From assembly GCA_963556065.3 (NCBI GenBank), contig CAUVYH020000005.1, positions 496,001-560,000 of the forward strand: 64,000 nt of DNA, in the 5' to 3' direction. This DNA is from JBAXTE01 sp963556065. Its GTDB lineage: Bacteria; Bacteroidota; Bacteroidia; Bacteroidales; WCHB1-69. Position numbers and translations under genes: made by a program. Each line of letters starts with the position of its first letter. The stretch's first letter is position 1. The notes beneath the pieces are model-generated. The model worked only from the letters and a program-made list of their open reading frames with translations. It ran no database searches and was not told the origin of the DNA. This document shows positions 8,862 through 17,871 of the stretch, in pieces.

Positions 8862-11399
8862 ATGCTTAACAATATTCTTCCGGATCACTTTTATAAATCT
8901 TACGTGAATAGAATCGTTTTATTTGTATTTTTTTGGATTTCAGCGACTTCAGTATCCTTGTTTTCTCAATCCACGGCCATCGTTTCCGGAAAAATACTCG
9001 ACGAAAAAGGCAATCCTTTGGACTTGGTTAATGTTTCTATTAAAGGGGCACCCGGAGGAGTGATTACAAATAAAGCAGGCGATTTTTCAATTAATATTTC
9101 GGCCGAAAAGAATATTGACTTAATTTATTCATACGTCGGTTTTAAAAATAAAACCAAACATTACCGGCTTGCTCCTGGTCAACGGGTATATACTGTTGAT
9201 ACCCTATTTATTGATAATACGGTGTTGGATGTATTTACGGTAGAAGACTCTTATGTAAATCAAACGGGGTTGACCAAAATTGAGTCTAAAAACACAGGAT
9301 TAATACCTTCGGTATCGGGAAGTATTGAGTCTATGATAAAATCCGCTGGATTGGGAGTTACTTCAAACAATGAATTATCATCGCAATATAATGTTAGAGG
9401 AGGTAACTTTGATGAGAATTTGATTTATGTTAATGATATTGAAATTTATCGCCCTTTTTTAATACGTTCCGGTCAGCAGGAAGGACTAAGTTTTGTAAAC
9501 AGCGATATGGTGGAGTCTATTCGTTTTTCGTCCGGAGGTTTTGAACCGAAATTTGGGGATAAACTTTCCTCAGTTCTCGATATTACCTATAAAAAGCCGA
9601 AAAGAATCGGTGGCACAGCTTGGGGGAGTCTTTTGGGGGGATCTTTGTTTGCCGAAGGACTTTCCGACAATAAAAAGCTCACCTACCTACTTGGTGTTCG
9701 CTATAAATCTACCGCTTATCTTTTAAAAAGCATGGAGACTAAAGGCGATTATAAGCCCACTTTTTTTGATGTGCAAACATTAATCTCGTATGCTTTTTCT
9801 CCAAAATTTGAAGTGAGCTTTCTAGGTAATTATGCTAAAAACACGTACCAACTTATTCCAACCAATCGAGAAACGACTTTTGGAACCATAAAGCAGGCGA
9901 TTCGGTTAAAGATTTATTTTGATGGTCAGGAAATTGATAAATACTCTACCCTTACCGGAGCTTTTACGGCTGCATACAAACCAAACAAAAAAACTGTATT
10001 AAAACTCATTGCCTCTGCATTTAACTCTCAGGAAAAAGAAACTTATGATATTCAGGGACAATATTGGCTCGATGATATTGAGTCGGATATGGGAAGCGAT
10101 AATTTTGGTGATGTCACCTTTAACCGAGGGGTGGGAACTTATCTCGATCATGCCCGCAACTACCTCAATACGACTATTGTGAATTTTGAGCATAGAGGAG
10201 AAACCAAGCAACACAATCATAAAATTACTTGGGGCGTGAAATACCAGCATGAACTGTTCGACGACAAACTCAACGAATGGCATATCAACGATTCTGCAGG
10301 ATATATTCTTCCCTATACTTATGCAAACGACTCTACTATTGGAGTTGGAGTGCCACTCGGGGATACTTCGAGAGCGCTTACTTTAACTACAAGATATTAT
10401 TCAAATAATCTTTTGGAATCGGATCGTTACACGGCTTTTGTTCAAGATCTACTTACGGTGAATATCGATTCATCACAGTTATTTATCACCGGAGGAGCTA
10501 GAGCGTCCTATTGGAGCGTGAACAAACAGTTGGTAGTTTCACCCCGGTTGACATTCGTATATGTGCCTCATCGGCATGACAATATGGCTTACCGCTTTTC
10601 TACCGGATTGTATTATCAGCCTCCTCAATACAAGGAAATTAGGGATATCAGCGGAGAAATACATACGGACGTGAAGGCACAGCGTTCAGTTCACGTCGTG
10701 TTTGGGTACGACTATTCCTTTAAGATATTAAGCCGTCCGTTTAAACTATCCTCGGAGTTATATTACAAGTATCTTGATAATGTAATTCCATATCTTATCG
10801 ACAATGTAAGAATACGATACACTGCAAAGAATGAAGCTGTAGCTTATGCTACGGGAATTGATGTAAAATTGGCCGGTGAATTTGTGCCGGGCACGGATTC
10901 TTGGATCTCGGTATCGGTGATGAAAACGGAACAAAATCTTGACAATGATAGCTATTACGATACTGAGACCGGTAAAATGGTTGATCCGGGATATTTCCCA
11001 CGCCCATCGGATCAGTTAATTAATGTGAACCTCTTTTTTCAGGATTATCTTCCCATGGATCCCACCTACAAGATGCATCTGAACTTGTGTTTTGGCACAG
11101 GACTACCCTATGGTGCCCCGAACACTCCTTTATACAAACATACATACCGAATGCCAGCCTACCAGCGCGTCGATATAGGGTTTTCCAAACAGCTTCTTAC
11201 AGAAGCCGGCCTGGCCGATCGCCATGGCTTCTGGAAGCATATTCGTTCGTCGTGGCTTAGCTTAGAGGTCTTTAATTTATTACAAATAAGTAATACCATT
11301 TCTTATATATGGGTCACCGATATTTTTAATACACAATATGCAGTGCCTAACTATTTAACTCCAAGGCAGGTAAATCTTAAGCTCATGGTGGAAATTTAG
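8862..11399 (+). CDS. TonB-dependent receptor with carboxypeptidase-regulatory-like domain
   Basis: An 845-residue outer-membrane protein. After a signal peptide (about residues 1-37) comes a carboxypeptidase-D regulatory-like domain (about 40-120: VSGKILDEKGNPLDLVNVSIKG), then a plug domain (about 150-250, with YNVRGGNFDENLIYVNDIEIYRP) and a long beta-barrel. This architecture is common in Bacteroidota, where such receptors import bulky ligands using TonB-ExbBD energy. No SusD partner gene is adjacent, so it is not a classical PUL receptor. The ligand is unknown. It has its own putative promoter and is followed by an independently promoted carbonic anhydrase gene. Confidence 0.9.
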   Translation: MLNNILPDHFYKSYVNRIVLFVFFWISATSVSLFSQSTAIVSGKILDEKGNPLDLVNVSIKGAPGGVITNKAGDFSINISAEKNIDLIYSYVGFKNKTKHYRLAPGQRVYTVDTLFIDNTVLDVFTVEDSYVNQTGLTKIESKNTGLIPSVSGSIESMIKSAGLGVTSNNELSSQYNVRGGNFDENLIYVNDIEIYRPFLIRSGQQEGLSFVNSDMVESIRFSSGGFEPKFGDKLSSVLDITYKKPKRIGGTAWGSLLGGSLFAEGLSDNKKLTYLLGVRYKSTAYLLKSMETKGDYKPTFFDVQTLISYAFSPKFEVSFLGNYAKNTYQLIPTNRETTFGTIKQAIRLKIYFDGQEIDKYSTLTGAFTAAYKPNKKTVLKLIASAFNSQEKETYDIQGQYWLDDIESDMGSDNFGDVTFNRGVGTYLDHARNYLNTTIVNFEHRGETKQHNHKITWGVKYQHELFDDKLNEWHINDSAGYILPYTYANDSTIGVGVPLGDTSRALTLTTRYYSNNLLESDRYTAFVQDLLTVNIDSSQLFITGGARASYWSVNKQLVVSPRLTFVYVPHRHDNMAYRFSTGLYYQPPQYKEIRDISGEIHTDVKAQRSVHVVFGYDYSFKILSRPFKLSSELYYKYLDNVIPYLIDNVRIRYTAKNEAVAYATGIDVKLAGEFVPGTDSWISVSVMKTEQNLDNDSYYDTETGKMVDPGYFPRPSDQLINVNLFFQDYLPMDPTYKMHLNLCFGTGLPYGAPNTPLYKHTYRMPAYQRVDIGFSKQLLTEAGLADRHGFWKHIRSSWLSLEVFNLLQISNTISYIWVTDIFNTQYAVPNYLTPRQVNLKLMVEI

Positions 11400-11438
11400 A
11401 GCGACGTTTGCTTTTTACTTGTTCTGTTAGTTTTCTTG

Positions 11439-11446
11439 TATATTTG
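11439..11446 (+). promoter_or_regulatory. Possible -7 promoter element
   Basis: TATATTTG, 62 bp before the carbonic anhydrase ATG. A weak CTTG lies upstream with a shorter spacing than ideal. Confidence 0.5.
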
Positions 11447-11507
11447 CAAAATTCGATAAAAAAACTGAAATTTTAAGTAGTCTTAAACATTCAAAATAAT
11501 AAATTGT

Positions 11508-12014
11508 ATGGTAAAAGCATTTAACGGGGTGTTCCCAAAAATTGATGAAAATTGTTATATCTCCGAGTCTGTCGATATTATTGGTCGCGTTACCTTGGGA
11601 AGAGATGTGAATGTCTGGTTTGGGTCCAGAATTAGAGGAGATATTAATACAATTGTTGTAGGTGACTATTCAAATATTCAGGAGAATTCAGTAATACATG
11701 TAGATATAAATTCACCGACAACAATAGGTAAAAATGTTACGATCGGCCATGGTGCAATTATTCATGGATGTACTATAGAGGATAATGTGCTTGTGGGAAT
11801 GGGAGCCATTGTGCTTAATGATGCTCATTTGGCTAAAAATTGTATCGTTGGAGCCGGAGCGTTGGTTACACAGGGGAAATCATTTCCCGAAGGTTCGTTG
11901 ATTCTTGGAAATCCGGCAAAAGTTGTTCGTGCTCTTACGCCTGAAGAAATTATACATATTCAGCAATCAGCGGAGGAGTATGTTGCTTTGAGTAAAAATC
12001 ACATGAACTTATAA
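11508..12014 (+). CDS. Gamma-class carbonic anhydrase family protein
   Basis: A 168-residue left-handed beta-helix protein made of hexapeptide repeats. The histidines expected to bind metal in gamma-carbonic anhydrases are visible in NSVIHVD and in IGHGAIIHGC, along with the conserved RGD segment (SRIRGDINTIVVG). These proteins (YrdA/CaiE/Cam relatives) bind zinc or iron and some hydrate CO2; many are of uncertain activity. It is cytoplasmic, with no signal peptide. The gene is monocistronic, convergent with the MATE gene. Confidence 0.9.
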   Translation: MVKAFNGVFPKIDENCYISESVDIIGRVTLGRDVNVWFGSRIRGDINTIVVGDYSNIQENSVIHVDINSPTTIGKNVTIGHGAIIHGCTIEDNVLVGMGAIVLNDAHLAKNCIVGAGALVTQGKSFPEGSLILGNPAKVVRALTPEEIIHIQQSAEEYVALSKNHMNL

Positions 12015-12232
12015 AGGTAAAAGTTACAAAGTCGAAATTCGCTTTCGAAAAAACATGAGAAATAGAAAATAAGGGATAATATTAATTGCCCGGATGAACT
12101 GATCACGCTTTGTTCTATAGTTAGTAGCGGGTTGAAAAGCCAACCGTCTAAGCATAACAACGTTTGAGTTTAATGGGAATTAAATACACAATTAGTTCCT
12201 TCATAGAGTTCATCGTAACTAAAATTACCTTC

Positions 12233-13624
12233 TCAATTATTGATTACTCTTATCTTTTTCCATTTTCCGCCATTAAATCGTCTGATAAGTATAGTGCTAA
12301 ATGCCAGATAGAATAGGATCAGTATAAACCAGCTAAACTGAACTGACATATTAAATACATTTAGACACAAAAATAGCAGTGGCACAAATAACCAGTGAGT
12401 GATAATGGAAATGATCATCGTAAAATGAGTATCCCCTGCACCGCGTAAACCACCTACTATTGCCGACACCACTGCTTCGGCAAGCACGTATAGTGCTGCG
12501 ATGCGTATCATGGTTACGGCAATGGGTGTGGCTGTGGTGAAAATATCGCTTGGGTTCGCCGGGTGAAATACATTAACCAGTGTTTCGGGGATGAGAACAA
12601 ACAGTACCAGTATAACAAACGAATAGATTATACCCGTTTTAATTCCTGATAAAGCTGCGCGATGGGCTACTTGAGGACGATTCGCTCCCATATAGCGTCC
12701 CACCAAACTGGTTACACTGGTTTCAATGCCTAAAAGTGGAATAAATGAAACCATATCCCAGTTGAACATAATGGTACTGGCCGTAGAAACTACATCTCCT
12801 TGCGACTGGAATAACAAGATCATGCAAAAGAAAGCCAGAAAATTTAGGAAAAGTTCAAATCCGGCCGGAGAACCGTAATAGATTAGTTTTTTCATAATTT
12901 CCGATGAAAATCTGAACGATTGCATTACTCGAAATTCATTGCTGTTTTTGTGTCCGAAATAGGCTGCAAGCAAAATAAGCAACGCCACTACCGACCCGAT
13001 AACTGTAGCTATAGCAGCACCTGTTATTCCCATCGGGGCGAACCCAAGTTTGCCAAAAATAAGAATATAGTCTAGAACGATATTGGTAAGCATTGCCGCA
13101 ACGGTTGCTTTCATCACGATCATTGTACGTCCTATCCCCACAAAATAACAGCTGAAAGTATGACGAAGCAGTGGAAATGCGCAACCCCATGCTAGGATGG
13201 AAACATATTGTATTTGAAAATCAATCTGTGAAGTAGGAGTGTGCATCACGCCAAACATCGACACGACCAATGGCTTTAATAATAAAATAAGCGGCCAAGC
13301 GAGCAAGGTAATAATGACGGCCTGAAATGTGGTTCGAGCTGAGTTCAGTTTCTTGCCTGCTCCCATGTATTGAGCCGTCAGCGCTGTGGTATATCCTATA
13401 AGTCCGATAAAAAAGAATGATAACATTTGGATTGTTGTTCCACCGGCCAGTGAAGCGTTCATTTGTTCAGATCCCACCCGAGCCAAAAACAAGCGGTCGG
13501 TGAAGGTCATTATGCCATCGCAAGCTGTTGACACAATCATGGGTAAAGCAAGCATAAGCAGCTCTTTTTGCCCACCCGGCTTATGATAGCCCGAATAAAT
13601 GCGCCTTAATAATTTTATCGTCAT
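12233..13624 (-). CDS. MATE-family efflux transporter
   Basis: A 463-residue inner-membrane protein with about 12 hydrophobic segments in two six-helix halves, the length and layout of MATE (NorM/DinF) exporters, which use Na+ or H+ gradients to expel cationic drugs or metabolites. The N-terminal LALPMIVSTACDGIMTFTDRLFLARVG and the mid-protein LVGRYMGANRPQVAHRAALSG are family-typical. It is a single gene on the minus strand, separated by 440 bp from the gene upstream. The substrate is not predictable. Confidence 0.93.
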   Translation of the reverse strand: MTIKLLRRIYSGYHKPGGQKELLMLALPMIVSTACDGIMTFTDRLFLARVGSEQMNASLAGGTTIQMLSFFFIGLIGYTTALTAQYMGAGKKLNSARTTFQAVIITLLAWPLILLLKPLVVSMFGVMHTPTSQIDFQIQYVSILAWGCAFPLLRHTFSCYFVGIGRTMIVMKATVAAMLTNIVLDYILIFGKLGFAPMGITGAAIATVIGSVVALLILLAAYFGHKNSNEFRVMQSFRFSSEIMKKLIYYGSPAGFELFLNFLAFFCMILLFQSQGDVVSTASTIMFNWDMVSFIPLLGIETSVTSLVGRYMGANRPQVAHRAALSGIKTGIIYSFVILVLFVLIPETLVNVFHPANPSDIFTTATPIAVTMIRIAALYVLAEAVVSAIVGGLRGAGDTHFTMIISIITHWLFVPLLFLCLNVFNMSVQFSWFILILFYLAFSTILIRRFNGGKWKKIRVINN

Positions 13625-14017
13625 AGTAATGAGAAATTTATCTTTGTTTATTCTTTTGCAATATATAAGGAGTCGGCTTTTAAATTGTCGAGTACCAATA
13701 TATTTAATAGTTAGCCGAATAATAGCTAAAGTGTAAGCGTCTGCAAAATAACTAAAAATTCGGCAATAAATAAAATAAACTTTATTGGTTATGTCTAGAA
13801 TAACAACACTTCGATGAATTTTTTATTTCACGAACTAAATATTATAACTGATTATTAGAAAGATTTCTCTCCATGGATTGAAACAATAAATATTGATAAT
13901 CAAATTGTTATAAGTTTTAACAAAAAATATTGAAATAGAGAAAGTGGGGCCTTTTTAAACAGCTTCAGAAAGAATAAGTCATATTTTCCGTAGGAAAATT
14001 TATTCATAAAAAGCAAA
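13625..14017. other. Intergenic region upstream of MATE gene
   Basis: About 390 bp of AT-rich sequence without a convincing ORF. It should hold the promoter of the MATE gene, but I see no clear TAnnTTTG box on the minus strand. A terminator for the neighbouring gene follows at its right end. Confidence 0.35.
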
Positions 14018-14042
14018 AAGAGCCGATTTTTGATCGGCTCTT
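14018..14042 (-). terminator. Intrinsic terminator of the GIN/beta-barrel gene
   Basis: A perfect 10-bp stem, aagagccgat (14018-14027) pairing with atcggctctt (14033-14042), with a 5-base loop. Read on the minus strand it is followed by a U-rich run, 20 bp past the stop codon at 14063. Confidence 0.85.
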
Positions 14043-14062
14043 CAGGTAAAAGATTCTCATTT

Positions 14063-15547
14063 TTACCAAAGCATCAAATAAATACCGGCTGTAAACGGGT
14101 AAAGTTTTGGGCCTTCTTTATCCTTAAACAAGGGGGTAAGCGAGTATGAAGCAAATAAGTTAACAATGTCATATCCGATACTGGCCGTTGCATCCAAACG
14201 AATTGGATTGAGGTTGAAATCATCGGAAACGGTAATTTTTGTCTCTGCACCATCATCAATAATGGTTTTGGTGTGTGAGCATAATTTTACGCCAAAGATT
14301 ACGCCGGCGTTTATATGGAAACTTTTTTTGTTGTGATTAGGGTTTGTTTGAAACTCAAGCAACAAAGGAATATTAAGCATAGTATAGCTTAGTTTGCTTT
14401 TTTTGTATCTTGAAGCATTTACGGTGTCTATCATGCCATCAATTGCGCCTTGATTTGCAAATAGTTGTGCGTTTTTTGCAAAACGATAGTTATACCATTG
14501 AAAACCTAATCCGGTAGTAATGCCCAGCTTGTTTTTGATAAGTGAAAAATTTTGTTCCAGTAAGTTAAGGGCAAATGTGCGTGAATTGGTAAAATCAGGG
14601 TCTAAAAATTCATATCCTACCGGGACTTCCATTTTTCCGCTGGCATTAAAAAAATTATTAAATCCAATCATAAGTCCACCCCAGTTGCCATCGTAATGAT
14701 TCTTTTTGAAGAAATTGTTGTGCCATTTCGATTTCCCCTCCGGTGCCTTATCCTTGAAAGTGCTATCAATCTCGACTAAAATATCAGTAACCATATTGTT
14801 TATACTATCCATAGGAATAGTTAATGCCTCATCTTTGTTTTCGTCAACATTTACTTCGTTGAATTTTTGTGATTTGGAAACATCGCTGGATTCAATGTTT
14901 ACGGTTTTTACGTTTTCAAAGTAATGTAACGATGAAACGTCATGGGTTTTCCCATCAATAGTTTCCGTTGCATTTATCCATGCCGATGATGCATCTCTTG
15001 TTTCCACTTTTACGTGTGAGGCAAAAAGCATTTCGGCTTTGATAGATGAAGCATCGTTGGCCGCTACTGTTAAGTTAAGCGTTTTCCCGTTGATATTAAG
15101 CTTTGATGCATCGTTGGTAGTTACAGTGATATTTTCCGAAGAAACGGTCAATGTTTGACTTGACGCGTCACTGAGACTGATTTTTAGCGTTGGGCTTGAA
15201 ATTATTGTTCCATTCGTCTTTATTTTAACAACATCGGACGAAGATAATTCACTGATATTTTTAAGCTTAACCCAAACGTTTCCTTCTTCCGAATTGATGG
15301 TGAGCACATCGTCTTTTACTTTGTAATGAATATTCTCTGCATTTGCCTTGTCGAAAGATATTGACGATTCGGTTCCTTGTTCAAGGATTAAGGTAAAGGT
15401 TCCATGGGCTACAATTTTGCTGACTTCGTCTCCAAATAAAAACTTGTTGCGGTTTGCATTTGTTGTGTCATTATTTTGCGCAAATCCGCAAAAAGGAATA
15501 ACAAATAAGATCGTTAACAGTGTGTAAAAACATTTTTTTGCTTTCAT
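14063..15547 (-). CDS. Exported GIN-like (DUF2807) domain fused to outer-membrane beta-barrel
   Basis: A 494-residue exported protein with a signal peptide (about residues 1-24, ending near GFAQ). Residues about 40-225 are a repetitive beta-helical region with the SSSDVVKI / SDASSQTLTVS / NDASKLNINGK pattern typical of the putative auto-transporter/adhesin head GIN domain (DUF2807). Residues about 285-494 look like a PorT-type outer-membrane beta-barrel, with aromatic alternating strands and a terminal LYPFTAGIYLMLW. The combination suggests a surface-anchored or envelope-sensing protein. It is transcribed alone on the minus strand. No ligand can be assigned. Confidence 0.7.
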   Translation of the reverse strand: MKAKKCFYTLLTILFVIPFCGFAQNNDTTNANRNKFLFGDEVSKIVAHGTFTLILEQGTESSISFDKANAENIHYKVKDDVLTINSEEGNVWVKLKNISELSSSDVVKIKTNGTIISSPTLKISLSDASSQTLTVSSENITVTTNDASKLNINGKTLNLTVAANDASSIKAEMLFASHVKVETRDASSAWINATETIDGKTHDVSSLHYFENVKTVNIESSDVSKSQKFNEVNVDENKDEALTIPMDSINNMVTDILVEIDSTFKDKAPEGKSKWHNNFFKKNHYDGNWGGLMIGFNNFFNASGKMEVPVGYEFLDPDFTNSRTFALNLLEQNFSLIKNKLGITTGLGFQWYNYRFAKNAQLFANQGAIDGMIDTVNASRYKKSKLSYTMLNIPLLLEFQTNPNHNKKSFHINAGVIFGVKLCSHTKTIIDDGAETKITVSDDFNLNPIRLDATASIGYDIVNLFASYSLTPLFKDKEGPKLYPFTAGIYLMLW

Positions 15548-15602
15548 AATTCATAAGTTTTAGACATGTCATATTCTTGATTTTCGACATGTGCGGTAAA
15601 TA

Positions 15603-15860
15603 CTAAAACGACATTTTCCCAAGTTTAAGACCCTTTACCGCCAGTAATTCATCTTGAAAAAGGTTGATTTGAGTTTCTTCGCCGTAAAGTTCGAGGACAA
15701 TTACTGCATTAAGCCCAAGATCTACATCTTCTAAATGGTTGAGACCTAAACGTGTTTTTATGATATTTCCGTAAATGGTAAATATTTCCTGTAATTTTTT
15801 GGCGTTGTTAACGTCAGGAGTTAGCTGAACGCCTATTATTTTTTGAATAAATGCTGCCAT
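15603..15860 (-). CDS. TM1266-like iron-only hydrogenase system regulator (copy 2)
   Basis: An 85-residue protein with a ferredoxin-like/ACT-type fold pattern (IIGVQLTPDVNNAKKLQEIFTIYG...GLKLGKMSF). It resembles the TM1266 family, small putative regulators that accompany [FeFe]-hydrogenase maturation genes. It lies 12 bp downstream of a similar 85-residue gene and is the third gene of the hydG operon. The two copies share layout (IIGVQ/IIGIQ start, R-G/GLN hinge near residue 37, terminal LGKMSF or VQQMNF) but differ in most residues, so the duplication is old. Confidence 0.75.
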   Translation of the reverse strand: MAAFIQKIIGVQLTPDVNNAKKLQEIFTIYGNIIKTRLGLNHLEDVDLGLNAVIVLELYGEETQINLFQDELLAVKGLKLGKMSF

Positions 15861-15872
15861 TTTCGTTTTGTG

Positions 15873-16130
15873 TTAAAGGGTGAAGTTCATTTGTTGGACA
15901 TTTATGCCTTCGATGGTGCAAATTTCAGTGTGAAAACTACTCCATTTCAAGGGATCTCCGACTAAATGAAGAATGATAATTCCTTTTCGGGAGCAAACTT
16001 CTGTAGAGAGCTCGTGAAAGCCGATACGAGAATTTATGATGTCGGCATGTTTCGAAAGTAAGAGTTGTATTTTGCCTGCTTCTTTAATTCGGTCGGTAAT
16101 TTGTATCCCGATAATTTGTGTATGTTTCAT
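15873..16130 (-). CDS. TM1266-like iron-only hydrogenase system regulator (copy 1)
   Basis: An 85-residue protein starting MKHTQIIGIQITDRIKEAGKIQ and containing an IINSRIGFHE segment typical of the TM1266 family. It is 12 bp downstream of hydG. The fold is expected to bind a small ligand and dimerise, like ACT domains. Two tandem copies may form a heterodimer, but that is inference. Confidence 0.78.
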   Translation of the reverse strand: MKHTQIIGIQITDRIKEAGKIQLLLSKHADIINSRIGFHELSTEVCSRKGIIILHLVGDPLKWSSFHTEICTIEGINVQQMNFTL

Positions 16131-16142
16131 AATACTATATTT

Positions 16143-17570
16143 TTAGAAGTACAAATCGCGTTCTCCATTTTTGATACGTTCAATGCGGAGGCGAATTTCA
16201 TTAGCGGCTTCGCTTTCTCCCATTTCCTTTAGCTCTGCATTAATAGCATCCCATCCTTTGTGCGAAGTTTTTTCCGGAGCATAATCCATAAGGTATTCTG
16301 CCAGTGTAAGCATTGCATTTGGAGTGCAGAAGCGTTTAATAAATCCGGGGACTGAAAATTCCATAAAATGCTCGCCTGTGCGCCCCATACGATAGCATGA
16401 GGTGCAGAATGAGGGAAGAAAACCATTTTCCAGCAATTCGTCCACAACCTCATTAAGAGAACGATCGTCGTTGATTTTAAACTGTTCTTTGTTGAGGTTC
16501 TGGTCTGCGTTTTGGGTGTCTGAATAACTACCGATTTCTAATTTAGTTCCACCATCAATTTGAGAAACACCAAAAGACATTGCTTCTGCGCGTAGCTCTG
16601 AAGGCTCTCTCGCGGTAAGAATTAGGCCGGTATACGGCACAGCTAGTCGCAAGATGGCGATAAGTCGCATAAAATCGGCATCCGATACTTCATATTCGGG
16701 TTTGATGCAATTGTTTGATGCTGCTTTGATTCTTGGAAAAGAAATGGTATGAGGTCCCACATCATAGCAAGCTTCAAGGTGATTGGCATGACGAACCATG
16801 GCCATTACTTCAAAGCGCCAATCATATAGGCCAAATAAAGCACCCATGCCTACATCATCGATGCCGGCTTCTTGACAACGATCGAATGCGGTTACACGCC
16901 ATTCGTAATCTCTTTTCTTACCTCCCAGATGATACCATTTATAAGCTTCCGGGTGGTATGTTTCCTGAAAGATTTGATAGGTGCCAATACCTGCTTTTTT
17001 CACGGTGCGGAACCCTTCAATATCAAGTGGTGCTGCATTGATGTTTACCCGACGGATTTCACCGTTCCCTTTTCTAACGGAATAAGCTAGCTCGGCGGTA
17101 TGTGCGATGTACTCGGCACTATACTCTGGGTGTTCCCCATAAACTAATACTAAACGCTTTTGTCCATTGTCTTCAAGAGCCTCGATCTCATGAATAATTT
17201 CGTCGTCGCTTAGGGTTTTCCTCACTTGATCCGTATTGGCAGTTCTAAACCCGCAGTATGCACAATTGTTGGTGCATCTGTTGCCAATATAAAGGGGGGC
17301 AAACAATACAATTCGATTTCCATATATGCGTTTCTTTAATTCGCGTGCTCCCGCTTTAATCTCTTCAATTAATTCGGGATCATTTGCATTTAGTAAAACA
17401 GCAGTTTCTTCGAGTGTTAAACGTTTTTTATCAAGCGATTTCGAAATTACTTCACGTACCCGCTGACGGTCGGGTTTTACATCCTTAAGAAATCCTTCGA
17501 TTTCTTCAACATCAATAAACGGTTTCATCCGTTCATCTTTAATCTTGTACTTTTCAGGAGTGAAAATCAT
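16143..17570 (-). CDS. hydG: [FeFe]-hydrogenase H-cluster radical SAM maturase HydG
   Basis: A 475-residue radical-SAM enzyme that cleaves tyrosine to give the CO and CN- ligands of the hydrogenase H-cluster. The SAM-cluster motif CX3CX2C is at C99, C103 and C106 (CTNNCAYC). The auxiliary cluster motif that separates HydG from its relative ThiH, CX2CX22C, is at C389, C392 and C415. The length is normal. The operon continues with two TM1266-like genes. HydA, HydE and HydF are not in this window, so they must be encoded elsewhere if the pathway is complete. The presence of hydG implies hydrogen metabolism in an anaerobe. Confidence 0.95.
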   Translation of the reverse strand: MIFTPEKYKIKDERMKPFIDVEEIEGFLKDVKPDRQRVREVISKSLDKKRLTLEETAVLLNANDPELIEEIKAGARELKKRIYGNRIVLFAPLYIGNRCTNNCAYCGFRTANTDQVRKTLSDDEIIHEIEALEDNGQKRLVLVYGEHPEYSAEYIAHTAELAYSVRKGNGEIRRVNINAAPLDIEGFRTVKKAGIGTYQIFQETYHPEAYKWYHLGGKKRDYEWRVTAFDRCQEAGIDDVGMGALFGLYDWRFEVMAMVRHANHLEACYDVGPHTISFPRIKAASNNCIKPEYEVSDADFMRLIAILRLAVPYTGLILTAREPSELRAEAMSFGVSQIDGGTKLEIGSYSDTQNADQNLNKEQFKINDDRSLNEVVDELLENGFLPSFCTSCYRMGRTGEHFMEFSVPGFIKRFCTPNAMLTLAEYLMDYAPEKTSHKGWDAINAELKEMGESEAANEIRLRIERIKNGERDLYF

Positions 17571-17871
17571 TTTTTTAAGATTTTAATATTTTTCTCAAAA
17601 TTAACGTTTTTCTTTGTGCGAATGTTCGTTTGGCCAATAAATAATGTTAAACACTTCATCTTTCGTCGAATTGATGGAACAAAGGTCGGGTGTAATTTTA
17701 GCGTAATCAATTTTTTTGGATAACCATCCTCAAAATTCCGATATATGTCAGCTTTACAATGATTAACGGATTATTTTTTGCCTTTGGTTTCGGGATGGTG
17801 TTGGTCGTGTAAAACTGGACGTTTGGCTTAAATTGCAGCAGAAGAGATCGAATTTGATGGTACAAGAAAAT

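Noticed and set aside
16143..17570. ThiH or biotin synthase instead of HydG
   Set aside because: The C-terminal CX2CX22C auxiliary-cluster motif and the TM1266-like neighbours identify HydG; no thi or bio genes are near.
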